21,679 nt of DNA, taken from the NCBI GenBank assembly GCA_937889645.1, contig CALBZE010000053.1, positions 1 through 21,679 of the forward strand, given 5' to 3'. Shown one piece after another: positions 7,345-16,122 of the stretch. The notes beneath the pieces were generated by a model. That model was given only the letters and a program-made list of their open reading frames with translations, ran no database searches and had not been told where the DNA came from. How positions within the stretch are numbered: position 1 is the first letter of the stretch; the number at the start of each line of letters is the position of its first letter. The position numbers were made by a program, and so were the translations under genes. The stretch comes from an uncultured bacterium. Lineage in GTDB: Bacteria; Gemmatimonadota; Gemmatimonadetes; Longimicrobiales; RSA9.

Positions 7345-8496
7345 ATGAGCAACGCTACGTCGACCCGGGTGTGCCGCGAGCTACGGCTGCGCGGCTTCCG
7401 GAACTTCAACGAGCTGGAGCTGACCTTTCCGGCCGAAGGCGTCGCGATCATCGGGGACAACGGTTCGGGGAAGACGAACCTGCTCGAGGCGATCTACTAC
7501 CTGGAGATCTTCCGCTCCTTCCGCGGCGCGCCGGACGAGCAACTAGTGCGCATGGAGGAGGAGGCGTTCCACGTACGGGGCAGGTTCGAGGACCCGACCC
7601 ACGGGGACGTCCGGGAGATCGAGGCGGCGTACGAGCGCCGGACGCGGCGGAAGCGGGTCGCGGTGAACGGCGCGGTCCCGGAGCGGATCGGGGACGCGCT
7701 CGGCGGAGTGGGCGCGGTGATCTTCTCGCCCTCGGACGTGGCGATCGTGGCCGGCTCGCCCGCGGAGCGGCGCCGCTTCCTGGACATCGTCCTCTCCCTC
7801 AACCGGCCGGGGTACCTCCAGGCGTTGCAGCGCTACCGCCAGGTCCTGAAGCAGAGGAACGCGATGCTGCGCGACGGCGCGCCGCCCGCGCTCCTCGCGG
7901 CCTGGGACGAGGGGCTCGTCGAGTGGGGCTCCCGGATCGTGGTCGCTCGGGCGGAGTGGGTCGCGGACCGTGCCGACGGGTTCGCCCGGCGCTACGAGGC
8001 GATCTCGGGCGGCGCCGCGGCGTGGCTCGCCTACGACTGCGCGATCCCAATGCGGGCCGGAGATGCGCCGCCGACCATGGCCGAGGCGGCGGAGGCGTTT
8101 CGCTCGGAGCTGGCGCGGCTCGCGTCGCGTGAGCGGGAGCGAGGCGTCACGCTCGCCGGCCCGCACCGCGACGACCTGGCGATCCGGTTCCAGACGATGA
8201 GCGGGGAGGCGGATCTCAGGGACTTCGGCTCGGGCGGGCAGCAGCGCACGGCCGCGATCGCGCTCAGGATGGTCGAGGCCGAGACGATCCGCGAGGTCCG
8301 CGGCCGCGAGCCGATCATCCTCCTCGACGACATCTTCGCCGAGCTGGACTCCGGCCGGTCCCGGCGAATCCTGGATCTATTGGAAGCCGAGGGGCACGGG
8401 CAGGCGATCCTGACCGCGCCCAAGGCATCCGACCTGGAACCGCGCCAGGGCACGCTGCCCCGGTGGCGCATCGCCCGTGGAGAGGTGTTCACGTGA
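7345..8496 (+). CDS. recF: DNA replication and repair protein RecF
   Basis: A 383-residue SMC-like ATPase that loads RecA at gaps with RecO and RecR. It begins with LRLRGFRNFNELEL, the RecF-specific N-terminal strand, and has Walker A GDNGSGKT (37-44). The ABC signature is GSGGQQR (295-301) and Walker B is IILLDDIFAELD (from 324). HRDD, another RecF hallmark, lies near residue 272. The ATG at 7345 has no good Shine-Dalgarno; a GTG at 7369 is an alternative that would trim eight residues. The stop overlaps the start of the DUF721 gene (GTGA), indicating translational coupling. RecF usually follows dnaA-dnaN, but here those genes are absent and an acyl-CoA gene precedes it. Confidence 0.96.
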   Translation: MSNATSTRVCRELRLRGFRNFNELELTFPAEGVAIIGDNGSGKTNLLEAIYYLEIFRSFRGAPDEQLVRMEEEAFHVRGRFEDPTHGDVREIEAAYERRTRRKRVAVNGAVPERIGDALGGVGAVIFSPSDVAIVAGSPAERRRFLDIVLSLNRPGYLQALQRYRQVLKQRNAMLRDGAPPALLAAWDEGLVEWGSRIVVARAEWVADRADGFARRYEAISGGAAAWLAYDCAIPMRAGDAPPTMAEAAEAFRSELARLASRERERGVTLAGPHRDDLAIRFQTMSGEADLRDFGSGGQQRTAAIALRMVEAETIREVRGREPIILLDDIFAELDSGRSRRILDLLEAEGHGQAILTAPKASDLEPRQGTLPRWRIARGEVFT

Positions 8497-8822
8497 GCCG
8501 CAGGCACGAGGGTCCGACCCGGGTCGTCGAGGCGCTCGAGCGATACCTCCAGCGTTCCGGGATCGCGGAGCGGGTCGAGGAGGCCGCCGTCGTGCCCGAG
8601 TGGGCCGAGCGGGTCGGGGACCGGATCGCGGCCGTGACGCGGCCCCTGCGCGTCTCGCGCGGCACGCTCTTCGTCGCGGTCCGATCCAGCGCTTGGCTCA
8701 TGGAGCTCAAGCTGATGGAGGGCGAGATCCTCGAGCGACTGAACGAAGATCGCCCGCGCGGCCGCATCAAGAAGATCCGATTCCTCATGGACGAGGAAGC
8801 GGCCGGGCCGGACACGCGCTGA
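8493..8822 (+). CDS. dciA: DUF721 protein, probable DciA-type replicative helicase loader
   Basis: A 109-residue DUF721 protein. The family includes DciA, which interacts with and helps load the replicative helicase DnaB in bacteria lacking the phage-derived DnaC/DnaI loaders. The core pattern is present: PEWAERVGDRIAAVTRPLRV, then GTLFVAVRSSAWLMELKLM and ILERLNE (about residues 30-90). The N-terminus is basic and the tail short. I chose the GTG at 8493 because it overlaps the recF TGA (GTGA) and has GGAGAGG 8 bases upstream. The ATG at 8463 would give a ten-residue longer protein but lacks a site and overlaps recF by 34 bp. It sits between recF and gyrB, a setting typical of this family and consistent with a replication role. 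The name dciA is family inference. Confidence 0.85.
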   Translation: MSRRHEGPTRVVEALERYLQRSGIAERVEEAAVVPEWAERVGDRIAAVTRPLRVSRGTLFVAVRSSAWLMELKLMEGEILERLNEDRPRGRIKKIRFLMDEEAAGPDTR

Positions 8823-9047
8823 CGGGTGCGGTCGGGTCGCCCAAGAGCGGGTGCGGCCGGGGCGCCCGACGACGAGTGCGGCCCGGGCACGAATTCGATA
8901 GATTTCGACTCACCCGCCCGACCGGGGCGCCGGGGTCGCGAACGCCGCGCACCGGCCTGAAAATCTTCGGGGTCGCGGGGCAACCCGGAGGCCGATTCGG
9001 GGTAGTAGAAATCATCGAAAATTCCCGAACGACAGAGCGAAGACACG
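8823..9047. other. dciA-gyrB spacer with three imperfect 25-bp repeats
   Basis: A 225-bp gap. The left third holds three imperfect 25-bp direct copies built around GGGTGCGG (about 8823-8895, with the shared TGCGG spaced exactly 25 bp apart). The right part is more AT-rich (GAAATCATCGAAAATTC near 9008-9024) and presumably carries the gyrB promoter. I cannot fix a clear -35/-10 pair. Confidence 0.5.
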
Positions 9048-10994
<1,947 letters not shown>

Positions 10995-11058
10995 GCGGGG
11001 GCCCGCCGAACGGGCGGTGGGGAGTCACCATCGGGATCGACGTTCGGTGTCGTCGCTG

Positions 11059-12192
11059 ATGCGGAGGCGGTCCGAGATCTCGAGGCGATGGTCGAAGCAC
11101 TGGACGCACCTGGGCGCGGCACTCCTCGCCGTAGCCGCTGCGACGTGGACCACGGCATCCCCGGCCCGGGCGCAGGGGCTACGGCGCGTCGATCATCACA
11201 TCTCCGGCGAGCCGGGGATCACGCTGTTCGTGCGGGAGGTACGCGACGACGAGGCTCGTCAGACGTCGCTGCCTCCCGTTCTGCTCCTGCACGGCGCACG
11301 CGTCCCGTCGGTCGCTTCGTTCGACCTGCCGGTTCCGGGCTACTCGCTGGCGGCCGACCTGGCGAGCGCCGGCTTCGCGGTCTATCTGCTGGACGTGCGC
11401 GGGTACGGGGGATCGACGCGGCCGCCCGAGATGGACGGTCCGCCGGGAACGCACCCGCCGCTCGTGCGGTCCAACCAGGCCGTGCGCGACATCCACTCGG
11501 CCGTGACGTGGATCATGGAGCGGGAGGGCGTCGCATCCGTCGCCCTGCTGGGCTGGGCGACCGGCGGTCACTGGGCCGGCCACTACGCTTCGCTGTATCC
11601 CGAGAACGTCAGTCACCTGGTCCTCTACAACACGCTCTACGGCGGCACCGACCGGCACGAACAGATCGGCCCGGGCACGTCTCTCGAGGATCCCGAGGTC
11701 CCCGGGCGGTTCAACCGGGCATACGGCGCCTACCGGCTCAGTACGGCGGAATCGCTGTTCGGCGCGTGGGACGCCAGCATTCCGTTCGAGGACAAGGCCC
11801 AGTGGCGGGATCCGCGCGTGGCGGAGGCGTACGCGGAGGCGGCCCTCGCGAGCGATCCGACGAGCCACACGCGCGAGCCGGCCAGCTTCCGCGCGCCCAG
11901 CGGCGCGATGGAGGACAGCTACTACCTCGCGTCGGGACGTCGCTTGTGGGACGCCTCGTCGATCACCGCAGCGACGCTGGTCATCCGCTCCGGGTCGGAC
12001 TTCTGGTCGCGCCCGGAGGACGCCGAGGTGCTGAGCTCCCACCTGACGAGCGCGGCACGAGTCCGCACGGTGACGATCCCCGGCGCTACCCACTTCGTGC
12101 ATCTCGACCGCCCGGAGCGCGGCCGGGCGCAATTCGTCGAGGAGGTCGTGCGGTTCCTTATCGGGTGGCTGAAGCGGCACGGCCATCGGTAA
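11059..12192 (+). CDS. Secreted alpha/beta hydrolase-fold protein with an altered nucleophile
   Basis: A 377-residue alpha/beta-hydrolase fold with an export signal: Arg-rich n-region, hydrophobic LGAALLAVAAATW, and a likely cleavage after ASPARA (residue 38). The strand and oxyanion region is VLLLHGARVPSV, and the YLLDVRGYGGSTRP loop follows. The nucleophile elbow reads LLGWATGGHWAG: the serine position of GxSxG is Ala167, with Thr168 next. The other triad members look intact: D314 in SGSDFWSRPED and H345 in PGATHFVHLD. It may therefore be non-catalytic, or use another nucleophile. The start is uncertain: ATG 11059 gives a clean signal peptide, while GTG 11017 would add 14 residues. It lies 64 bp after gyrB, and a 13-bp hairpin follows its stop. 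Substrate unknown. Confidence 0.85.
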   Translation: MRRRSEISRRWSKHWTHLGAALLAVAAATWTTASPARAQGLRRVDHHISGEPGITLFVREVRDDEARQTSLPPVLLLHGARVPSVASFDLPVPGYSLAADLASAGFAVYLLDVRGYGGSTRPPEMDGPPGTHPPLVRSNQAVRDIHSAVTWIMEREGVASVALLGWATGGHWAGHYASLYPENVSHLVLYNTLYGGTDRHEQIGPGTSLEDPEVPGRFNRAYGAYRLSTAESLFGAWDASIPFEDKAQWRDPRVAEAYAEAALASDPTSHTREPASFRAPSGAMEDSYYLASGRRLWDASSITAATLVIRSGSDFWSRPEDAEVLSSHLTSAARVRTVTIPGATHFVHLDRPERGRAQFVEEVVRFLIGWLKRHGHR

Positions 12193-12195
12193 TCG

Positions 12196-12228
12196 CGCAT
12201 GAGGGCGCCGGCATCGCGCCCTCATGCG
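12196..12228 (+). terminator. Strong hairpin after the alpha/beta hydrolase gene
   Basis: A perfect 13-bp stem (CGCATGAGGGCGC at 12196-12208, complement at 12216-12228) with a 7-base loop, starting 3 bp past the stop codon. There is no T tract on either strand, so it is a Rho-type/stability hairpin or a weak bidirectional terminator between convergent genes. Confidence 0.6.
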
Positions 12229-12300
12229 GATACCTCTTGCGGGGACCGCCCGGCGAGCCAGGCGTTCCAAGCCCGCTCGGCCTCCGCTGCCGCGGCGCGA

Positions 12301-13191
12301 TCACGCCGCCTTGCGAAGACGATCGGCGATCTCCGTGAGCATCTCCATGTCCCACTCCGGCGCGAACTCCTCCGGGACGGGCTCGAGGTCGTACATCTCG
12401 CCGCCGGGAGGCGGGCCGTCCACGACCTCCATGTCGCCCGTGCCGTCGGGGTACGGTCCGTTCCAGATCATCGCCATGTCGCGGTAGTCGTCGGGGCTGA
12501 AGCGGTAGAGGACGCGGTGAATGCCGTTGTCCTCGTACTTCCGCGTCTCCGGGAACTCGCGGTTGTCGATCTTCGGGATCGGCAGGAGCTTGGTCACCTG
12601 CACGCCGGTCAGAGTCTCGAGCGCCTTGGCGTACGCCATGGCATGGACGCCGCCCCGCACGAGGAGGTATCCCAGCATCTCCCGCGCGACCGGGTTGTCG
12701 GTCATCTCGTAGACCCGGGCCTTGAAGGTGCGGGCGCCGCACTCGAGGAAGAAGTTGTGGAGCAGGTCGAGGATGAGGTTGCCGCTGTTGAAGACGTAGT
12801 CGCCGCGCCAGGCCTGTCCCATGGAGTCCCCGACCAGCGTCGTCCGCGCCGTGGCGAGGAAGTGGTAGGAGTTGCGGTAGTCCTTCGCGGCCCCGAGCGG
12901 CTTCTGGTCAGGCGCCCTCGTGCTGGTCGACCCCTCGAGGAGCATGTTGACCGTGGCGCTGACGAGCTCGATGTGGCCGAGCTCCTCCGTCGCGATGTTG
13001 GCGATCAGGTCGTAATACGGCTTGAGCTTCTTGCGACCCCGGAAGTTGAAGGACTGATAGGTGTAGTTCATCAGCGTGGACATCTCGCCGAAGCGGCCGC
13101 CGAGCAGTTCCTGTACGGCGGCCGCGGCATTGGGGTCGGGTTCCTCCGCTCTCGGGAGCTCCGTCTGCAGGCGATCGATCCGCAGGTACAT
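12301..13191 (-). CDS. Manganese (dimanganese) catalase
   Basis: A 296-residue non-heme catalase that disproportionates hydrogen peroxide at a dimanganese centre in a four-helix bundle. All five expected ligands are visible: E36 (RFGEMSTLMNY), E70 and H73 (ATEELGHIE), E150 (NFFLECGAR) and H183 (GGVHAMAYAKALE). The tail (TGDMEVVDGPPPGG...) is the usual extended C-terminal lid. It lacks the Cys/Lys-rich C-terminus of the Bacillus spore-coat CotJC branch. The ATG at 13191 has an excellent AAGGAGGAG site. It is transcribed alone, convergent with the hydrolase and divergent from the unknown gene at 13423. Cytoplasmic. I see no OxyR- or PerR-type box I would trust upstream, so regulation is unknown. 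Confidence 0.96.
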   Translation of the reverse strand: MYLRIDRLQTELPRAEEPDPNAAAAVQELLGGRFGEMSTLMNYTYQSFNFRGRKKLKPYYDLIANIATEELGHIELVSATVNMLLEGSTSTRAPDQKPLGAAKDYRNSYHFLATARTTLVGDSMGQAWRGDYVFNSGNLILDLLHNFFLECGARTFKARVYEMTDNPVAREMLGYLLVRGGVHAMAYAKALETLTGVQVTKLLPIPKIDNREFPETRKYEDNGIHRVLYRFSPDDYRDMAMIWNGPYPDGTGDMEVVDGPPPGGEMYDLEPVPEEFAPEWDMEMLTEIADRLRKAA

Positions 13192-13422
13192 TCACTCCTC
13201 CTTGGCGTATGTGATCCGTGTGGACTGGTCCGCGGGACCGGGAGGGGATCTGTGCAAGGCGGGGACCGACCCGGCGCGAGGGTGGTTTGGCGCCCGCGCG
13301 GGTGGCCCGGAGGCGCGCGCCAGCGGTTGGGCGCCCGCGCGGATCGTTCGGCGATGTGCGACGGCGCCTTCGCGTCCAGCCCTCGCTTGACGGGCAGGGG
13401 TGGCGGCGCGAAACTCCCGGGT
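13192..13422. other. Divergent spacer between Mn catalase and the unknown gene
   Basis: 231 bp. Just left of centre is a GC-rich stretch with GGCGCCCGCGCGG occurring twice (near 13287 and 13339). A candidate promoter for the right-hand gene lies at its right end. The catalase Shine-Dalgarno is at the left end; no clear catalase promoter was found. Confidence 0.4.
13387..13415 (+). promoter_or_regulatory. Possible promoter placing the start site at the ATG of the unknown gene
   Basis: TTGACG (13387-13392), a 17-bp spacer, then GAAACT (13410-13415), ending 7 bp before the ATG at 13423. The -35 is strong and the -10 weak. If used, the transcript would be leaderless or nearly so, which would fit the missing Shine-Dalgarno. 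Confidence 0.3.
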
Positions 13423-13878
13423 ATGCAGACGGATCGTGCACGTGCGGACGCCCGCCTCGAGGCCGCGCTCGATCGGGCCGGGGTCGAGGACCCGCGCCCG
13501 TTCTTCCGGGAGCGGCTGCGACTCCTCAAGGAGCGCAATCCCCGGGTGTACGAGGAGGCGCGGCGTCACTTCGAGACCGAGGTGCTCCCTCGCGTGGCGA
13601 TGGAGGATTCGGATCCCATCGCCGAATGGATCGAGTACGGGCGCCGGCTGGGCGAATGGACGGCGCCCGGGAAGACGTACGCCATCGATGCGACGGGGCG
13701 TGCGCGCACCTATGCGCCTCCCCTCGATCCAGGGCACCTGGTACTGCACATCCCGGACGACACGCACGAGCCCGCGCTCATCCTGAGCATGCCGCGAGCT
13801 CCGTCCCTGCCGCAGCAGGCGACGTGCGACCTCCTGGTGCGTGGACGCCTCGCGCCGTCCGGCGACAGGGATCGGTGA
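13423..13878 (+). CDS. Conserved-looking hypothetical protein, 151 residues
   Basis: I do not recognise a named domain. The N-terminal two thirds are predicted helical and highly charged (ARLEAALDRAG, PFFRERLRLLKERNPRVYEEARRHFE, AEWIEYGRRLGEW). A more beta-like part follows (KTYAIDATGRARTYAPPLDPGHLVLHIP) and then a segment with a single cysteine (QQATCDLLVRG). There is no signal peptide or membrane helix, so it is probably cytoplasmic. The reading frame is supported by the strong third-position GC bias shared with its neighbours and by a possible promoter just upstream. There is no clear Shine-Dalgarno. It is divergent from the Mn catalase and convergent with rho, so it is a single-gene unit. 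No function can be offered. Confidence 0.65.
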   Translation: MQTDRARADARLEAALDRAGVEDPRPFFRERLRLLKERNPRVYEEARRHFETEVLPRVAMEDSDPIAEWIEYGRRLGEWTAPGKTYAIDATGRARTYAPPLDPGHLVLHIPDDTHEPALILSMPRAPSLPQQATCDLLVRGRLAPSGDRDR

Positions 13879-13941
13879 CTTCTTCGGGCGGATCGAGTGG
13901 ATTGGCCCGGGAGGGCAGACGCGGCGGGGAACATCGGCCCT

Positions 13942-13979
13942 GGAAAGAACGAACGCCCCGGCAGGTGCCGGGGCGTTCG
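13942..13979 (-). terminator. Intrinsic terminator of the rho gene
   Basis: A perfect 13-bp GC-rich stem (CGAACGCCCCGGC at 13950-13962, complement at 13967-13979) with a 4-base loop. On the minus strand it is followed by GTTCTTTCC, a T-rich run. It lies 25 bp beyond the rho stop codon, the classical layout of a Rho-independent terminator. The plus-strand side has no T run, so it faces rho. Confidence 0.85.
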
Positions 13980-14004
13980 CATTGGACCCGAATTTCGGGA
14001 CAGC

Positions 14005-15255
14005 TCAGCCGCGGGCCATGCTGTCCAGGAACTCCTTGTTCGTCTTCGTCCGCCGCATGCGGTCCAGGAGGAACTCCAGCGCTTCGGCGGGCGGCATGTC
14101 CGAGAGGAAGTTCCGGAGCAGGTAGACGCGGTTGAGCTCGCTCTCCTCGAGGAGCAGCTCCTCGCGCCGCGTCCCCGAGCGATTGATGTCGATCGCCGGG
14201 AAGATGCGCTTGTCGGCGATGTGGCGGTCGAGCACGACCTCCATGTTGCCGGTCCCCTTGAACTCCTCGAAGATCACCTCGTCCATGCGCGAGCCCGTCT
14301 CGATCAGCGCGGTCGCGATGATCGTGAGCGAGCCGCCGCCGTCGATGTTGCGCGCCGCGCCGAAGAACCGCTTCGGCTTGTGCAGCGCGTGCGCGTCCAC
14401 ACCGCCCGACAGGATCTTCCCCGAGTGCGGCACGGTGACGTTGTACGCGCGAGCGAGGCGAGTGATCGAGTCGAGCAGGATGACGACGTCGCGGCCGTGC
14501 TCGACCAGGCGCTTCGCCTTCTCGATCACCATCTCGGCCACCTGCGTGTGGCGGTCGGCCGGCTCGTCGAACGTCGACGAGATGACCTCGGCCGCCACGT
14601 TCTCCTCCATGTCGGTGACTTCTTCGGGGCGTTCGTCGATGAGGAGGACGATGAGGTGGATCTCGGGGTGGTTCTCGAGGATCGAGTTGGCGATCTTCTG
14701 CATCAGGATCGTCTTACCGGCCTTGGGCGGCGAGACGATCAGCCCGCGCTGCCCTTTCCCGATCGGCGAGATCAGGTCCATGAGCCGCATCGAGAGGTCG
14801 CCCGCCTTGTTCTCGAGCCGGATCCTCTCCTCGGGGTAGCGCGGCCGCAGGTTGTCGAAGGCGATCCGGTGCTTGGCCCTCTCCGGGTCGTCGCCGTTGA
14901 CCGACTCGACCTTGAGCAGCGCGAGGTAGCGCTCACCCTCCTTCGGCGGCCGGACCTGACCCATGACCGTGTCCCCGGTGCGCAGGTCGAACCGCTTGAT
15001 CTGCGACGGGCTGACGTAGATGTCGTCAGGGCCGTAGAGGTAGTTCCAGTCCTGCGAGCGCAGGAAGCCGTACCCCTCGGGGAGTACCTCGAGCACGCCC
15101 TCGCCGCGGAGGACGACGTCGCTGTCGAGCAGGTTCTGCTCGATGCGGAATATCAGATCCTGTTTGCGGAGCCCCGAATAGTTGGTGATGTTGAGCTGTT
15201 CGGCGAGCTCGTGCAGCTCCGCAACCGACTTGCTCTTGAGTTCGGCGATGTCCAC
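14005..15255 (-). CDS. rho: Transcription termination factor Rho
   Basis: A 416-residue hexameric RNA helicase that ends transcription, of near-standard length. Order of features: N-terminal helical Rho_N domain (MDIAELKSKSVAELHELAEQ), cold-shock-like RNA-binding domain with EGYGFLRS (60-67) and YVSPSQIKRF, then a RecA-type motor. The motor has Walker A SPPKAGKT (175-182), Walker B VVILLDSITRLARAYN, Q-loop SGGVDAHALHKPKRFFGAARN and the late TGNMEVVLDR...PAIDI region. The start is GTG at 15255, with GGAG 9-12 bases upstream. There are no insertions of the kind seen in actinobacterial Rho. It has its own strong promoter (15423-15451) and an intrinsic terminator. Confidence 0.98.
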   Translation of the reverse strand: MDIAELKSKSVAELHELAEQLNITNYSGLRKQDLIFRIEQNLLDSDVVLRGEGVLEVLPEGYGFLRSQDWNYLYGPDDIYVSPSQIKRFDLRTGDTVMGQVRPPKEGERYLALLKVESVNGDDPERAKHRIAFDNLRPRYPEERIRLENKAGDLSMRLMDLISPIGKGQRGLIVSPPKAGKTILMQKIANSILENHPEIHLIVLLIDERPEEVTDMEENVAAEVISSTFDEPADRHTQVAEMVIEKAKRLVEHGRDVVILLDSITRLARAYNVTVPHSGKILSGGVDAHALHKPKRFFGAARNIDGGGSLTIIATALIETGSRMDEVIFEEFKGTGNMEVVLDRHIADKRIFPAIDINRSGTRREELLLEESELNRVYLLRNFLSDMPPAEALEFLLDRMRRTKTNKEFLDSMARG

Positions 15256-15422
15256 GAATCACTCCGTAGGAACGAAGATTGGTAGCGACAGGCGAGACCG
15301 CGACGCCGCCCGGGGGTCGATCATTTCTCGTGATTGGAACGGAATGAAACGAACCGGATAGAGCCGACGAGGCGTCCCCGCCTCCGTGGTTCGGAAGGTA
15401 CACATATCGCGGATAATGGAGA
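15256..15422 (-). promoter_or_regulatory. Long 5' leader of rho
   Basis: The rho promoter lies about 165 bp from its start codon, leaving a long untranslated leader. Read on the minus strand it has pyrimidine-rich, C-containing, low-G stretches (e.g. CCAATCTTCGTTCCTAC near 15269-15285) of the kind Rho can bind. Autoregulation of rho by leader attenuation is known in Escherichia coli. That it happens here is inference. Confidence 0.4.
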
Positions 15423-15451
15423 ATAGTAGCATGCGCCGAGACGCTGGTCAA
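15423..15451 (-). promoter_or_regulatory. Sigma-70-type promoter of rho
   Basis: Reading on the minus strand: TTGACC (15451-15446), an exact 17-bp spacer, then TACTAT (15428-15423). Both hexamers are one or two bases from consensus, and it stands in an AT-richer island of an otherwise GC-rich sequence. Confidence 0.75.
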
Positions 15452-15617
15452 GAGGTGCGTGCACGGGATTGCCGACGAATCATCGAGCTCATTGCCGCGG
15501 CCTGGTCGTGGGCATGGTGGGGTGCATGGTCGTCCGCCCGCGGCGAGGCGACGAGGACCGGGCGGAGGCGGTTTGCAAGAAGCGTACTCGGCCACGGCGT
15601 ACGGCGGCGCAGATTTC

Positions 15618-15646
15618 TTGACAATGCCGGGCGTTGGGGAAAGTAT
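15618..15646 (+). promoter_or_regulatory. Promoter for the polyproline protein / 7-TM / kinase genes
   Basis: A perfect TTGACA (15618-15623) followed after 17 bp by AAGTAT (15641-15646), about 48 bp before the ATG at 15694. The -35 is ideal and the -10 moderate. It is the only good plus-strand promoter I see before the operon that starts at 15694. Confidence 0.55.
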
Positions 15647-15693
15647 TGAAATCCGCGACGACGACGTCCCAAACCAACGCCATGGAGGCACGG

Positions 15694-16086
15694 ATGCCAC
15701 GCCACAACCGGGAAGCACGCGGCACCGATCAGCGGGGATTCGATTACGACATCAGCTATCAACCGGACTGGCTCCAGGTGATCAAGGTGACGCGTCACCT
15801 GGAGAGTGGTCGGCAATCGACGAAGACGCTGTTCCGCAATCCGGGCTACCGGGAGCAGGACCCGGGCTCGCGGGTTCGAACGCGGATCATGTCGCCGGAG
15901 CAGGGCCTGGACTTCGAGATCATCGTTCACGACCCGCGGGGCGTGATCAAGCGGGTGATCGTGGAGACGACGGAGAAGAAGGTCGCGCGGGGTGGGTCGG
16001 AGGAAACGATCGTGTTCACGATGGAGGACTGGCTGCCGCCGCCGCCGCCGCCGCCACCGCCGCCGCCGGACGACAACGACCAATAG
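15694..16086 (+). CDS. Small hypothetical protein with an 11-proline tail
   Basis: A 130-residue protein that I do not recognise. The body looks like a small beta-rich domain: FDYDISYQPDWLQVIKVTRHL, RTRIMSPEQGLDFEIIVHDP, GVIKRVIVETTEKKV, EETIVFTMEDWL. It ends in eleven consecutive prolines (encoded mostly by CCG) and the acidic tip DDNDQ. There is no signal peptide or membrane helix. I chose the ATG at 15694 because GGAGG lies 5 bases upstream; the ATG at 15682 and a TTG at 15634 are in the same frame but lack a site. The proline run should stall ribosomes and need EF-P, and could act as a flexible spacer or a ligand for a partner protein. It is followed after 36 bp by the 7-TM gene, so the two are probably co-transcribed. 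Function unknown. Confidence 0.75.
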   Translation: MPRHNREARGTDQRGFDYDISYQPDWLQVIKVTRHLESGRQSTKTLFRNPGYREQDPGSRVRTRIMSPEQGLDFEIIVHDPRGVIKRVIVETTEKKVARGGSEETIVFTMEDWLPPPPPPPPPPPDDNDQ

Positions 16087-16122
16087 TCGTGTCACGGCGC
16101 TCAGCGATGGAAGGGAGGCGCT

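Noticed and set aside
10995..11058. Terminator between gyrB and the hydrolase gene.
   Set aside because: Only a weak 5-bp stem (GCCCG/CGGGC near 11001-11015) with no T tract.
12199..13422. Plus-strand open frame opposite the Mn catalase, in frame with the unknown gene at 13423.
   Set aside because: Antisense of a clearly conserved enzyme. Only the part from the ATG at 13423 is free of that gene.
15386..15649. An 87-codon plus-strand frame between rho and the polyproline gene, with a hydrophobic Trp-rich stretch.
   Set aside because: It overlaps the rho promoter, has no Shine-Dalgarno, and its translation is otherwise Arg-rich shadow sequence.
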